Source of the DNA: Limnochordaceae bacterium
GTDB lineage: Bacteria; Bacillota; Limnochordia; Limnochordales; Geochordaceae
Assembly (NCBI GenBank): GCA_014896295.1
Contig: JADBKR010000005.1
Coordinates: 372,001 to 436,000, forward strand
Direction of reading: 5' to 3'
Length of the DNA stretch: 64,000 bases
Shown: piece by piece, positions 1 through 11,030 of the stretch
Numbering within the stretch: position 1 is the first letter of the stretch
How the letters are laid out: each line of letters opens with the position of its first letter
The notes under the pieces: model-generated
What the model was told of the DNA's origin: nothing
Database searches by the model: none
The model's input: only the letters and a program-made list of their open reading frames with translations
Made by a program: the position numbers and the translations under genes

Positions 1-509
1 CTCGTCCGGCGGATCTGATCGACCGCGGCGTCCCCCTCCCACAGCTCGGGAGGGAGGTCCGGCTCGAAGACGTTGTCGATGACCAGGTTGGACGATGCCA
101 GCGGGTGAAGGCGCTCGTAGAGCCGGGCGAAATAGGACCTCTCGTCGGCGTCGAAGGGCACCGTGTAGTATCCCTGCTCGAGGGTCACGAAGTGCGTGTC
201 GACCTTGCCGTCCTGGGGTACGGCGAACAGCAGCAGGTTGGAAAGCGACCGGATGAGCACCGGGTATCCGGCGCGCAGCACGTCTTTGGGAGGCTCCTGG
301 CCCATCACCACGGAGCAGACGAACGTGGCCCGGGCCCGGCGCCGGTACGGCCTGGGATGTTCCATGTCCGTGAAGTTGAGCACCAACCGGACGTCCCGGC
401 TGGGGGTCTCCTCGTAGACGTTGCCGCGCCGCTCGAGCTCAGCCCGCAGGCCGTCCGCGAGCCACTGCTGGACCGCCGACGAGCGCTCTCCCACGATGGC
501 GAAGTTCAT
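1..509 (-). CDS. Unknown protein, truncated by the window edge
   Basis: An open frame starts at an ATG at 509 (reverse strand) and runs off the left edge, giving at least 169 residues. It begins MNFAIVGERSSAVQQWLADG and continues with a mixed alpha/beta-looking sequence that includes NFTDMEHPRPYRRRARATFV and a VIDNVFEPDLPPELWEGD stretch. A G-rich GGGGGTG lies 12 bases before the ATG. It begins 21 bases after the FmdB-like gene on the same strand, so the two are probably cotranscribed. I do not recognise the family; there is no signal peptide, membrane segment or catalytic motif I can name. The frame is clean across the visible part, so the gene is probably real, but its C-terminus and function cannot be read here. 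Confidence 0.6.
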   Translation of the reverse strand, partial: MNFAIVGERSSAVQQWLADGLRAELERRGNVYEETPSRDVRLVLNFTDMEHPRPYRRRARATFVCSVVMGQEPPKDVLRAGYPVLIRSLSNLLLFAVPQDGKVDTHFVTLEQGYYTVPFDADERSYFARLYERLHPLASSNLVIDNVFEPDLPPELWEGDAAVDQIRRT

Positions 510-530
510 CAGTCTGGCGCACCCCCAAGT

Positions 531-842
531 CTACAGCTCCTCGAAATCGTCCCCGCCGTCCAGGTCCTCCGGACCGCCGAAGTCGCCACCGAAGTCGTCC
601 CCGCCCGGGCCCTCGTCGGAGCCCAGGCCCCCACCGTCTCCCAGGCCGCCGCCATCGCCGGAGCCGGCATCCCCGTCTCCGCCTTGGGACGAGCGCAGCA
701 CCATGATGTTGCCGAACAGCCGGGCCACGTCGGTGCTTCCGCAGGACGGGCAGACCGGAGAGAGGCCCGCCTCCTTCTCCGCCAGAGTGGCGTGCACGTC
801 GAACCGCTTCGAGCACTGCTTGCAGCGGTACTCGTAGATCAC
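531..842 (-). CDS. FmdB-family zinc-ribbon protein with Gly/Asp-rich tail
   Basis: 103 residues. The first ~45 residues are a classic FmdB/CxxC zinc ribbon: MIYEYRCKQC at the start, then CPSCGS, so two CxxC knuckles (Cys7, Cys10 and a second pair near 31-34) can hold one zinc. The name comes from a putative regulator of formamide/amide use, but most members have no proven role. The remaining ~55 residues are low complexity, almost only Gly, Asp and Glu, with GDGGGLG-type repeats and an acidic end (GGDDFEEL). Such tails are common in this family but this one is long. The gene sits alone upstream of an unknown protein on the same strand. Family assignment is firm; function is not. Confidence 0.85.
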   Translation of the reverse strand: MIYEYRCKQCSKRFDVHATLAEKEAGLSPVCPSCGSTDVARLFGNIMVLRSSQGGDGDAGSGDGGGLGDGGGLGSDEGPGGDDFGGDFGGPEDLDGGDDFEEL

Positions 843-916
843 CCCGACCCCTCGCCCTCCCCGAGACGTCGAGGATATACCAGGATAACCATGACTGGAT
901 GGTAGACAAGATTACC

Positions 917-2094
917 TTACCGAGTCGTGCCCGGCATGGCAAGCTCCAGGATACCGGGACGGACCCACCGCCTGCCCCCGGCCTCGACCTCGACGCCCGG
1001 CCACGAGGGCCCGTGGGCCGTGATGATCTCCACCCGGCCCGGCTCCGGCCCATCGGCGGCACCCACGAGGATGGTGTCCTCCGACTTGGTGCCGGTGATG
1101 CTGGGGTTCCAGGCAAAGGCACCGGGCGCCTTGACGACCTGCACGCTCTGGGGCGTGGCCAGGTACTCGCGCTCCGCGTAGGCGATGGCCCCCCCTTGGT
1201 GGTGGAGCTTCCACTCGTCCGGGTAACCGTGGCGCCGGTAAGCCTCCTGGCCTGCCAGCAGGATGTCGGCGACCCGCGCGCCCGGCCGGGTCGCGTCCAT
1301 GAGGGCGGCGTCCACGTGGCAGACGGCCTCGTGCCGGGCCCGCAGATCCCCGGGATTCTGCCGAAGTGCACGAGGCGCGTCAGCGCGGCGATGAGCCCGC
1401 CTTGCCGGGCGCAGATGACCCCCATGAGATACCGCTCCACCGCCCGCCCTGTGGGAATGGGATGGCGGTACTGGCGAATACGGTCGTCGGCGGCGACCAG
1501 CACCACGGTCCCCTCCAGGCCCCGCTCCCACAAGGCCCGGGTCATGCGCCCCGCCACCTCCAGCTCGGTCATGCCCGGAGCCACCTCGGTGGCCAGCACC
1601 TGTTCGAGCGCGTCGCGAGACAGCGCCCCGACCCGGCGCAGCCGCTGGACCTCCTCCGCCGTGAGCGGGAAGCGCAACCCGGCCAGGGCGGCCTGCACGT
1701 TGGGCGTGCCGGCGATTCCGGTGTCGGAGGCGATGCGCCGGCCGTGCACCAGCCGCTCGATGGCCGGCTCGACCCCCAGGTGCCAGGGCACCGCCTCCAC
1801 GTCCAGGTTGCCCCGTGGGGCGACGCCCTCCAGCTCTTCCCGGGCGACCCGGGGAGTTTCGATGTTGGTGGCAATGAGCGTCCATCGCCCCGGCTCGACC
1901 AGGAGCGACGCATTGCCGATCTCCGTGGCCAGCCCCACGTGGTTGTCGCCTCCGGCCGTCATCCACGCGAAGTTGGCCCGCCGGGTCAGGATCACCCCGT
2001 CGAGCTTGAGCGACTGGAGCATCTCCTCGATCCGCCGCTGCTTGGTCTCCACTTCCCGGCGCCGCAGTGCCGTTGCCTCCGTCTCGTCCCTCAC
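917..2094 (-). CDS. M24 (aminopeptidase P/creatinase fold) protein, frame broken
   Basis: Start chosen at GTG 2094, with AGGGGGAG about 10 bases upstream; stop TAA at 917. The N-terminal half (LDGVILTRRANFAWMTAGGD) is a creatinase-type domain and the C-terminal half a pita-bread domain ending near GTKSEDTILV. The frame breaks at the CCCC run at 1348-1351: adding one base joins LVHFGRIP to DLRARHEAVCHVDAALM without a gap, giving about 392 residues, the normal length. The Asp-Asp-His-Glu-Glu metal ligands of active M24 peptidases are not evident: the segment before the break reads HPIPTGRAVERYLMGVICAR instead of the usual D-x-G...D-x-T-R. So it belongs to a branch that may be metal-free, and peptidase activity is doubtful. 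It is divergent from typA with 87 bases between. Confidence 0.75.
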
Positions 2095-2171
2095 GGTCAG
2101 GCTCCCCCTCTCGCGGCCCCGGGAAGTTTCGCCGTATGCGCGTGGGGTACCTGGCTTGCGGTGCGGATTCG

Positions 2172-2180
2172 TGGTAGATT
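2172..2180 (+). promoter_or_regulatory. Extended -10 element, candidate typA promoter
   Basis: TGGTAGATT reads as TGn followed by a TAGATT -10 box. No good -35 box lies at the right distance (TTGCGG at 2156-2161 is too close). If used, transcription would start near 2187, after the ATG at 2182, which would favour the in-frame GTG at 2215 as the real typA start. Confidence 0.35.
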
Positions 2181-2181
2181 C

Positions 2182-4068
<1,887 letters not shown>

Positions 4069-5594
4069 CGCTCGGCACGTTCTGCCGGCGGGGCCGTGCG
4101 CTCAGAGGCGGGAGGCAACGGCGCCTCCTCCCCCACGGGGCCCGTCGCCCCGGGCTGCCCCTGGGAGGCCGGGCCGTCTTCCTGGCGCTCCGCGGCGGTC
4201 GCCGCCTCTTCATGCCCCTTCGCCTGTGCCAGCGCCACCCGCTCCTCGCGGCTCACCTCGCGGGCGGTCGCGGGCCGCACCGTCATCTCCCCTGACAGCG
4301 CCCGATCCACCGCCGCCCTCAGCTCCAGCGAGCTCCTGGACCCCGCCCCTTTGGCGGCCCATCCCTGCGCGGCCTGGCCGGCGAGCTGCGCCCGCTCCTG
4401 TAGCTCCAACAGCCCGCGGGCGAGACGGATCGCCTCGTCCCGGACCTGTTGCAGCCACTCCCGGATCTGGCCGATATGCTTGCCCGCCTCGGCCGCCGCA
4501 CGGCGCGAACGGTCGGCGCCCTCGTCCAGGCGGTTCTTGAGATCCCAGACCTGGCGGACCACTTCCCGCGCTTCGGAGGCGACCCTTCGCAGCTCCTCGG
4601 CCACCACGGCCACGCTGCGCCCCTGCGCCTCCAGCCGGGCTCCCTCGATGGCGGCGCTCAGGGCCAGGACTTTCGACTCTCCGCCGAAATCCCGGACCCG
4701 CTCCGCCATGGCGTCGAACTCCTCGATCGCCCGGGCGACGCCCTCCGCCTGGCCGGCCACCGCCGACGTGGCCGACGCCAGCGCATCGAGGCGCTCCCGC
4801 AAGGAGGCAAGGGCCATGCTCTGCGACTCGGCGACCAAGCGCCAGTCGCGCACGCCGTCCCCGATCCGGCCCATCCACGAGCCCAGCGCCGACGCAAGAG
4901 CCTGCTGGCCCTGGTCGGCGACTTCCAGGCGCCGGCGCAGCTCCCCCATGGGCCCTACCGTCACGCGGGCAAGCCACACGCAGCCGATCAGGCCCGCCAC
5001 GAGAATGCCCAGCGCGACCGACCAGAGGCTGGCGGTGGCGTCCCGGCGGACCCGCTCCGACGTCTGCCCGATGATGGACTGGCGCTGGCCGATGACCCGG
5101 CGCAAGGAGTCCATGTCCGAACCCAGGGAACGCAGCCGCTGGGCGAGCTCGGCCGCCTGATCCCGGCTGATGACGAGGACCCCCGACGCCGCCTGGGGCC
5201 CGCTGTTCTGGTCGAGGGCGCCCCACTCGGTGAGTTGCTGCTGCATCCCGCGAATCTCGACCTGGAGCTGCTCCAGGCTGCGGCTCTGGTGATCCCAGGC
5301 ATCGTAGAGCGCGGCGAAAGCGTCGGTCACGTTGCGCCCCACCCGGCCGCCGGCGAAGATGGCGCCGCCGATGCCCAGCACCAGGACGATGACCGTCACG
5401 GCGACGAAGTGCCCGGCGGGCCGGCGCGCGTTGGCCGATGGCGCGGCCAGGGCGCTGACCCCCGCGACTCCGGGCACCCGACTCGAGGGGACCCGCTCTC
5501 CTTGCTGCGACATGGCGGCCTCCCGCCTTCCCCCATCCCTGGCTCGCCTGGCCGTATCGCCATGGGCAGTTCGACGCCAAAGAGGTCTTGACCT

Positions 5595-6524
5595 CTAACT
5601 GCCAGGCGAGGAGGACTCTGGAGGCCAGCGTTCCATGAGGCTGCGGGGATCCACGTAGCCCCCCGGCAGGTAGGCGGCCCAGTGGAGATGGGGGCCGGTC
5701 GCAAAACCCGTAGCCCCGACGGTGCCGAGGATCTCCCCCTTGCTCACGAAAGTCCCCTCGCGCACCCGGATGGACGAGAGGTGCAGGTAAGAGGTGAACA
5801 ACCCCCATCCATGGTCGAGGATGACCGTCTTGCCGGTGGCGAGGTGGTCTCTGGCCAGCACCACCCGGCCGCCGTTGGGGGCATGCACGGGGGTGCCCTC
5901 GGGGGCCGCGAGATCGAGCCCGGAGTGGCGCCCGCTGGGCGCGCCGTTGACTTCCCGCACGAGACCGAACTCGCTCGTCAGCCGGTACGGCCGGGCGAGC
6001 GGCCAGACGAACGGCCCCTGCCACAGCGGGCGGGGGTTGCTCCGAGAGCGGGCCCGGGCGACCTCTTCGTCCTCCCGGCGCCGCCGGGCCACGTCTGCCG
6101 GATCTTGCGGGCGGATGAGCGCCTCCTTGCCGGGATCGACGCGCAGCCGCTGCACGGGAAAAGCCCTGGGCCGCACCGGGACCTCGGCCGCCGCCACCTC
6201 CTTTCCGTCCTCCCGGACGACCAGCGGGTGCTTGCCCGGCTGCACGAAGTAGGAGACGGCGACGAGCGCGACGGCGCCCTGCGCACCGTCATCGTAAAAC
6301 GGGAAGCTCCGGCCGGCCCACTCCCCGGCGAGGCGGTGCGCCTTCGCCCCTTCCACCCTCACCATGATCCACTGCCCGGGGGTCGCCTCCCGAGGCGCCA
6401 GCCACAACCGGACGCCGGGCGTCGCCCTTCCCCCGGCAACCTGCCATCCTGCCCACAGCACCGCCGCCAGGACGGCCAGCAAGAGCGCCGCACGCCGCTT
6501 CGGGGCAAGGGATGCGCCTCTCAC
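5595..6524 (-). CDS. M23-family (LytM) peptidase, membrane anchored
   Basis: 309 residues from GTG 6524, whose GTGA overlaps the stop of rlmD, so it is translationally coupled to that gene. One N-terminal membrane segment (about 9-30, AALLLAVLAAVLWAGWQV) anchors it with the rest outside. A middle beta-rich region is followed by the LytM peptidase domain at about 195-300. Zinc ligands are visible: His200 and Asp204 in GRHSGLDLA, and His281 in HLHW (279-282); another conserved His lies in YLHLSS. It should cut peptide cross-bridges of peptidoglycan during growth, division or sporulation. The sequence is complete, so it is probably an active hydrolase and not a LytM regulator. The combination with a tRNA/rRNA methylase in one unit has no obvious functional meaning. 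Confidence 0.93.
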   Translation of the reverse strand: MRGASLAPKRRAALLLAVLAAVLWAGWQVAGGRATPGVRLWLAPREATPGQWIMVRVEGAKAHRLAGEWAGRSFPFYDDGAQGAVALVAVSYFVQPGKHPLVVREDGKEVAAAEVPVRPRAFPVQRLRVDPGKEALIRPQDPADVARRRREDEEVARARSRSNPRPLWQGPFVWPLARPYRLTSEFGLVREVNGAPSGRHSGLDLAAPEGTPVHAPNGGRVVLARDHLATGKTVILDHGWGLFTSYLHLSSIRVREGTFVSKGEILGTVGATGFATGPHLHWAAYLPGGYVDPRSLMERWPPESSSPGS

Positions 6525-7981
6525 GCTCGCCAAAGGCTCGTCACCACCTCGACGTGGGCCGTCTGGGGAAACATGTCCACCGGCTGTACCGGATCCCACC
6601 GGTAGGTGAGGCCCTGCGCCTCCACCCCTTTGACGAACTGCCGCAGGTCCCTCGCGAGCGTCACCGGATGGCACGAGACGTACACCAACAGTTCAGGCTG
6701 CGCCCTGACCAGCGCCCGCACCACCGCCGCGTCCAACCCTTTGCGGGGCGGGTCGACCACCACGAGCAGCGGCCGCATCCGTTCCCCTCCCTCCTGCAAG
6801 AGGCGCGGCAATACCTCCTCCACGTCGCCGGCCACCCACCGGGCGTGGCGCACCCCATTGAGCTTGGCGTTGCGCCGGGCGTCGTCGACCGCCTCCTGCA
6901 CCTCTTCGACCCCGATCAGGCGGCCGACCCGGTCGGAGGCGGCGATCCCGATGCCGCCGACGCCGCAGTAGAGATCCAGGAGCGTACCCCGGCCCAGCTG
7001 GCCGCGGGCCTCCAGGAACGTCTCCACTCGCCGTCGTACCTCGTCGTACAGGACCTCCGCCTGCCGGGTATTGACCTGGAAGAACGCCGTGGCCGAAAGG
7101 CGCAGGCGCACCGCGCCGACCCTCTCCTCGAGGAACTCCCGGCCCCAGACGACGGCGCTTCGCTTGCCCAGGACGACGTTGGTGCGCAGCGGGTTGACGT
7201 TTTGTACCACGCCCACCAGCTCCGGCACCCTCCAGCGCACCCGCTCGGCAAGCTGGCCCAGCGCCTGGCGCACCTCCGGCCCGTCCCGGGCGGTTACCAC
7301 CACCAGCAACGCTTCCTCCGTGGCCGCTGCGGTGCGGCAGACCACGTGCCGGACCAGGCCACTGCCCGTAGCCTCGTCGTAAGGCGGGAGCGACAGCTCC
7401 TCGATGGCGTCTCGGGTCGCCCTGGCCAGCCGTACGTTGAGGGGGTGCTGCACCCTGCAATCCAGCGCCTCGACCACCTCGTGCGTGCCGCGCCGGTAAA
7501 AGCCGATCACCGGCCGGCCGTCGTGCCCGCGGCCCACCGGGTACTGCGCCTTGTTACGGTATCCCCACGGTACCTCCATGCCCCGCACGGGGAGCACCCG
7601 CGACGCCGCTTCTTCGAGGCCGCCGGTGTGGAGGAGGGCGTCCTGGACCCCGGACCGCTTCGCCTCGAGCTGGGCCGGGTAGGCAAGATGGATGAGGGGA
7701 CAGCCGCCGCAGGTCTCGGCCACGGGGCACGGGCCCTCGACCCGCAGCGGAGACGGCCGGATCTGCCGGGCGAGCCGGGCTCTCGCGTGGCGGCGGGCAC
7801 GATGGCTCACCACCGCCTCCACCCGGTCCCCGGGAAGCCCGCCTTCCACGAAGACGACGAACCCTCCCGGAGTGCGCGCAACGCCGTCCCCACGGGGATC
7901 CAGGGAGGCCACGTCGAGCACCAGGCGCTGGCCTACCTCGGGAACATCCTCGCCGGGCGTGCCACTCGGCACCTTCGACAC
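6521..7981 (-). CDS. rlmD: 23S rRNA (uracil-5-)-methyltransferase RlmD family
   Basis: 486 residues. Start at GTG 7981 was chosen because GGAGAGG lies 8 bases before it; longer open sequence upstream has no such signal. Uses SAM to make 5-methyluridine in 23S rRNA. An N-terminal TRAM RNA-binding domain (about 12-70) is followed by CPVAETCGGC, three of the four cysteines of the RumA-type 4Fe-4S cluster. The C-terminal Rossmann domain has DLYCGVGGIG for SAM, VDPPRKGLD, and the catalytic Cys437 in YVSCHPVTLARDL; the base His/Glu motif is HVEVV. In many Bacillota a single enzyme (RlmCD) methylates two sites, so the exact position modified is uncertain. Divergent from the PRC-barrel gene. Confidence 0.93.
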   Translation of the reverse strand: MSKVPSGTPGEDVPEVGQRLVLDVASLDPRGDGVARTPGGFVVFVEGGLPGDRVEAVVSHRARRHARARLARQIRPSPLRVEGPCPVAETCGGCPLIHLAYPAQLEAKRSGVQDALLHTGGLEEAASRVLPVRGMEVPWGYRNKAQYPVGRGHDGRPVIGFYRRGTHEVVEALDCRVQHPLNVRLARATRDAIEELSLPPYDEATGSGLVRHVVCRTAAATEEALLVVVTARDGPEVRQALGQLAERVRWRVPELVGVVQNVNPLRTNVVLGKRSAVVWGREFLEERVGAVRLRLSATAFFQVNTRQAEVLYDEVRRRVETFLEARGQLGRGTLLDLYCGVGGIGIAASDRVGRLIGVEEVQEAVDDARRNAKLNGVRHARWVAGDVEEVLPRLLQEGGERMRPLLVVVDPPRKGLDAAVVRALVRAQPELLVYVSCHPVTLARDLRQFVKGVEAQGLTYRWDPVQPVDMFPQTAHVEVVTSLWRA

Positions 7982-8065
7982 CGCCTGTTCCTCTCCGAGG
8001 CGTACTGAGGCTCGGACTCCTCTCATATCTATCACGGCGAGCGGAGAGCACGGAGGGGAATCCCG

Positions 8066-8791
8066 ATGGTACCGAGCCGGCGCTTGCTGGGCTTGCAGGT
8101 GATCGACGTCGTCGACGGACGGGCCCTGGGACGGACGAGCCGCCTCATCTTCGACCCATCCGCCCGTCGCCTGGCGGCCTTCGTCGTCTCGTCCGGCCAC
8201 TGGCCCCGGGAGGATCAGGTGCTCGAGTGGGGCCGCACGCGCGGCGTGGGGCTCCACGCCATCACGGTCCAGGGCGCCGACACCCTCGTGCGCCCCTCCG
8301 CCCTCCCCGAACTCCAGCCCCTTCTTCGCCGGCCGCTGCGCCTGTACGGCATCCGCGTGCTGACCGAAGACGGCGAGTTCCTGGGCGCCGCGGACGAACT
8401 GATGCTGGACGAGCGCTCCGGGGCCGTCCTGGAGGTCCTGCTCGCCCCCAAGGGGCTGTCGGATCGCCTCCGGGGGCGGCTCTCCATCGCCGCCGCCTCT
8501 TTGCTGGTCATGGGGGAAGACGCCATGGTGGTACGGGCCGGCACCCGGCCCACCTCGCACCGGGTGGCGCATGCCGGCGGCCCCTCCCGCGCCGGTGAGC
8601 ACGGCGCGCCGCCCGACGGCGCGACCGGCCCCGCCTGCGCGCAGGCCCCTTCCTCACCCGGGCAGGCTCCCGTCGAAGCGTCCGCCGACGGGAACAGCCC
8701 CCTCCCCGAGACCCTCCGCCGGGGATGGGTTACGGTGCGCTCGCTGGCGCTGGCGCCTCTCGAGCGGCGAGTGCGGCGCGCCGGCCGTTGA
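8066..8791 (+). CDS. PRC-barrel domain protein
   Basis: 241 residues; ATG 8066 has GGAGGGGA 7 bases upstream. Two PRC-barrel-like repeats are visible. The first (about 8-70) begins LLGLQVIDVVDGRALGRTSR, the second (about 92-150) begins PLRLYGIRVLTEDGEFLGAA and contains DELMLDERSGAVLEVLLAPK. The PRC barrel is a small beta barrel found in RimM and in many uncharacterised proteins of Bacillota, some linked to sporulation. The last ~80 residues are Pro/Ala/Gly-rich and probably disordered. The end overlaps the convergent methyltransferase gene by 62 bases. No enzyme activity is expected; the partner is unknown. Confidence 0.8.
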   Translation: MVPSRRLLGLQVIDVVDGRALGRTSRLIFDPSARRLAAFVVSSGHWPREDQVLEWGRTRGVGLHAITVQGADTLVRPSALPELQPLLRRPLRLYGIRVLTEDGEFLGAADELMLDERSGAVLEVLLAPKGLSDRLRGRLSIAAASLLVMGEDAMVVRAGTRPTSHRVAHAGGPSRAGEHGAPPDGATGPACAQAPSSPGQAPVEASADGNSPLPETLRRGWVTVRSLALAPLERRVRRAGR

Positions 8792-9536
8792 GCACGCCCA
8801 GCCGGGCCGCCAGGCTCGAGCCCTCCCGCTTCTCGCCCGCCACCAGCGCGACGCCGTCCCGGGCGACCGAGCGGATGGGGGTGAGCCCCGCCGACCGCAT
8901 CATCTCCTCGATCTCCGCCAGCGTGAGCCGGGAGCAGCCGTGCTTGGGCTCCCCCGTCTCCACGACCCAGTCGACGACCAGCACCACGCCGCCCCACGTC
9001 AGTACCCGGGCCACCTCCGCCAGGACCCGGTCCGGGGCCCGCATGCAGTGCAGGCTGTAAGTCAGCGTCGCCGCGTCGAACAGCTGCGACCCCAGCGCCG
9101 ACAGGTGATGGGCGTCGTAACGCATGCAGCCCACGAACGCCTCGACCCCGGCCTTCTCCGCCTGTTGGAAGGCCCTGCCGAACCCGGCGTCGCTGATGTC
9201 CACGCCGATCACGGGCCTGCCCGTGACCTCGGCCAGCCTGGTCACCAGCGCGCCCTCGTAGCACCCCACGTCGAGGATGGGCCGTCCTCGCCCCAGCGGC
9301 TTGCGGAGCGTGACTGCCTGCTCCCACCTCGCCCGCCACGCCGCATAGCGGGCGGCCGCGGGAAGCGGGCGCCTCCTCCGCCGCCGCGGGGGACCGGCGC
9401 CGGGCATGGTCGCCGCCCGCGAGGCCGTCGTGCCCGCATCCCCGCCCTGCTCCCTGGCCCGCTCCATCAGGGCACGCAGGACCTCCCCCACCGTGGCTTC
9501 CACGCTACCCCACGTCGCCGGCCTGATGGGTTCCAC
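8730..9536 (-). CDS. Class I SAM-dependent methyltransferase
   Basis: 268 residues from GTG 9536. A class I Rossmann methyltransferase: motif I is ILDVGCYEGALVTRLAE near residue 88, the acidic motif II end is VIGVDIS, and SLHCMRAPDRVLAEVARVLT followed by GGVVLVVD is the UbiE/Coq5-like Methyltransf_11 pattern. The first ~60 residues are basic and poorly structured (GPPRRRRRRPLP). Substrate cannot be predicted. It begins 34 bases after the stop of the CoA-disulfide-reductase-like gene on the same strand and probably belongs to that redox operon. Confidence 0.82.
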   Translation of the reverse strand: MEPIRPATWGSVEATVGEVLRALMERAREQGGDAGTTASRAATMPGAGPPRRRRRRPLPAAARYAAWRARWEQAVTLRKPLGRGRPILDVGCYEGALVTRLAEVTGRPVIGVDISDAGFGRAFQQAEKAGVEAFVGCMRYDAHHLSALGSQLFDAATLTYSLHCMRAPDRVLAEVARVLTWGGVVLVVDWVVETGEPKHGCSRLTLAEIEEMMRSAGLTPIRSVARDGVALVAGEKREGSSLAARLGVLNGRRAALAAREAPAPASAP

Positions 9537-9569
9537 GGGTGACCACCCGCTTTCTTCCGGCCCTTCCCT

Positions 9570-10986
9570 TCACCCCGCGTGGGGTACGCTTTCGAGCGCT
9601 GCATCCTTGAGCCACTCCCGAGCCGCGATCAAGGCGACGTCCCACACGGGAGCGAACGGTGGGGCATAGGAGAGGTCGAGTTCCGCCACTTCCTCCACCG
9701 GCAGCCCCGCGCTCAGCGCGACGGCCAGGACATCGATGCGCTTTGCGACCGAACCCGCCGGGCCGACCATTTGCGCGCCGAGCAGGCGCCCGCTCTTCCG
9801 GTCGCCCACGAGCCAGGCGTCGATGGGACCGCGTCCCGGGTAGTAGTGGGCGCGGCTGCCGTGGCGCACGTGAGCCTCCACCGCCTCCCAGCGGGGCTCC
9901 CGCTCCGCCTCCGCCCGGGTCAGGCCCGTACGCGCCACTTCCAGGTCGAACACCCGCAGCGCCGCCGTGCCCACGATGCCCCGAAAGCGCGTCGCCGCCG
10001 GCGGCGTTCTCGCCGGCCACCCGCCCTTGCTTGTTGGAGGTGGTGCCCAGCGGGATCCAGACGGGGCGCTCCAGCACGCGGTGCCACGCCTCCACCCCGT
10101 CGCCGGCCGCGAAGATGTCCGGCACCGAGGTCCTCAGGTGGTCATCCACCGCCACGGCGCCGGTGGCACCGAGAGCGATGCCCGCCGCCCTGGCCAGGGC
10201 CACCTGAGGACGCACGCCGGTGGCCACCAGCACCAGGTCGGCCGGAAGGGTGCGGGATGGCGTGCTGACCGCCGTCGCCGGGCCAGCCTCGCCCTGCCCT
10301 TCGATACCGACGACCGGCTCCCCGGTGTACACCTCGACCCCGTTTCGCCGCAGCTCCTGCTCCACGATCCGGGCGAGCTCCGGGTGGTAACCCGGCAACA
10401 CCTGGGGCATGACCTCCACGATGGCGACCTCGAAACCGAGGCGCCGCAGGTTCTCCGCTGTCTCCAGGCCGATGGGCCCGGCTCCCACCAGCACGGCCCG
10501 AGGGGCCCTTCCCGCGGAAGCCGCGGGCGCCTTCAGCTCTTCCACGCGCCGGCGCATGGCCATCCCGTCTTCGAGTAACCGCATGACGAAGACGCCGGGG
10601 CGCTCCACCCCCGGCACCGGCGGCCTCACGGCGTAGGCTCCGGTAGCCAGCACCAGCACGTCGTAGCCGGCCTCCCACGTCTCGCCGTCGGAGAGCCGGC
10701 GCACCTGCACCCGGTGGGACCGGGGGTCGATGGCCGTCACCTCGTGGCCCACGTGCACGTCGATCCGCCGCTTCTCTCGGAAAAACTGGGGCGTGTAGAC
10801 GACCAGGTCCTCGAGCCGCTCCACGAGCCCTCCCACGAAGTAAGGGATGCCACACGATCCGTACGACACGTAGCCGCTGCGCTCGAAGACCACGATCTCC
10901 ATCTGCGGGTCCACGCGGCGCGCCCGGGAGGCCGCGCTCATCCCGGCCGCCACGCCGCCCACGACCACCAGCCGCCGCGACGCCAT
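9570..10986 (-). CDS. CoA-disulfide reductase-like flavoprotein, frame broken
   Basis: An FAD/NAD(P)H pyridine-nucleotide-disulfide oxidoreductase. Start ATG 10986 has GGGAGGGGG 8 bases upstream. The FAD fold is LVVVGGVAAGMSAASRARR; the single active cysteine is Cys45 in YGSCGIPYFVGG, which marks the CoADR/NADH oxidase/persulfide reductase subgroup. The NAD(P)H fold follows at VLVGAGPIGLETAENLRRLG. The frame breaks near 9984-9990: the N-terminal frame stops making sense after AGENAAGGDA and the C-terminal dimerisation domain continues in another frame (RGIVGTAALRVFDLEVARTG to the end). Dropping one base or adding two restores about 472 residues. Likely reduces CoA disulfide, CoA persulfide or polysulfide. 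It follows a thiol oxidoreductase gene by 44 bases, so both should serve thiol or sulfur homeostasis. Confidence 0.85.
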
Positions 10987-11030
10987 CGCCACGGCCCCCT
11001 CCCTACCGCACCCCTCTCGCCGCCGGCGCC

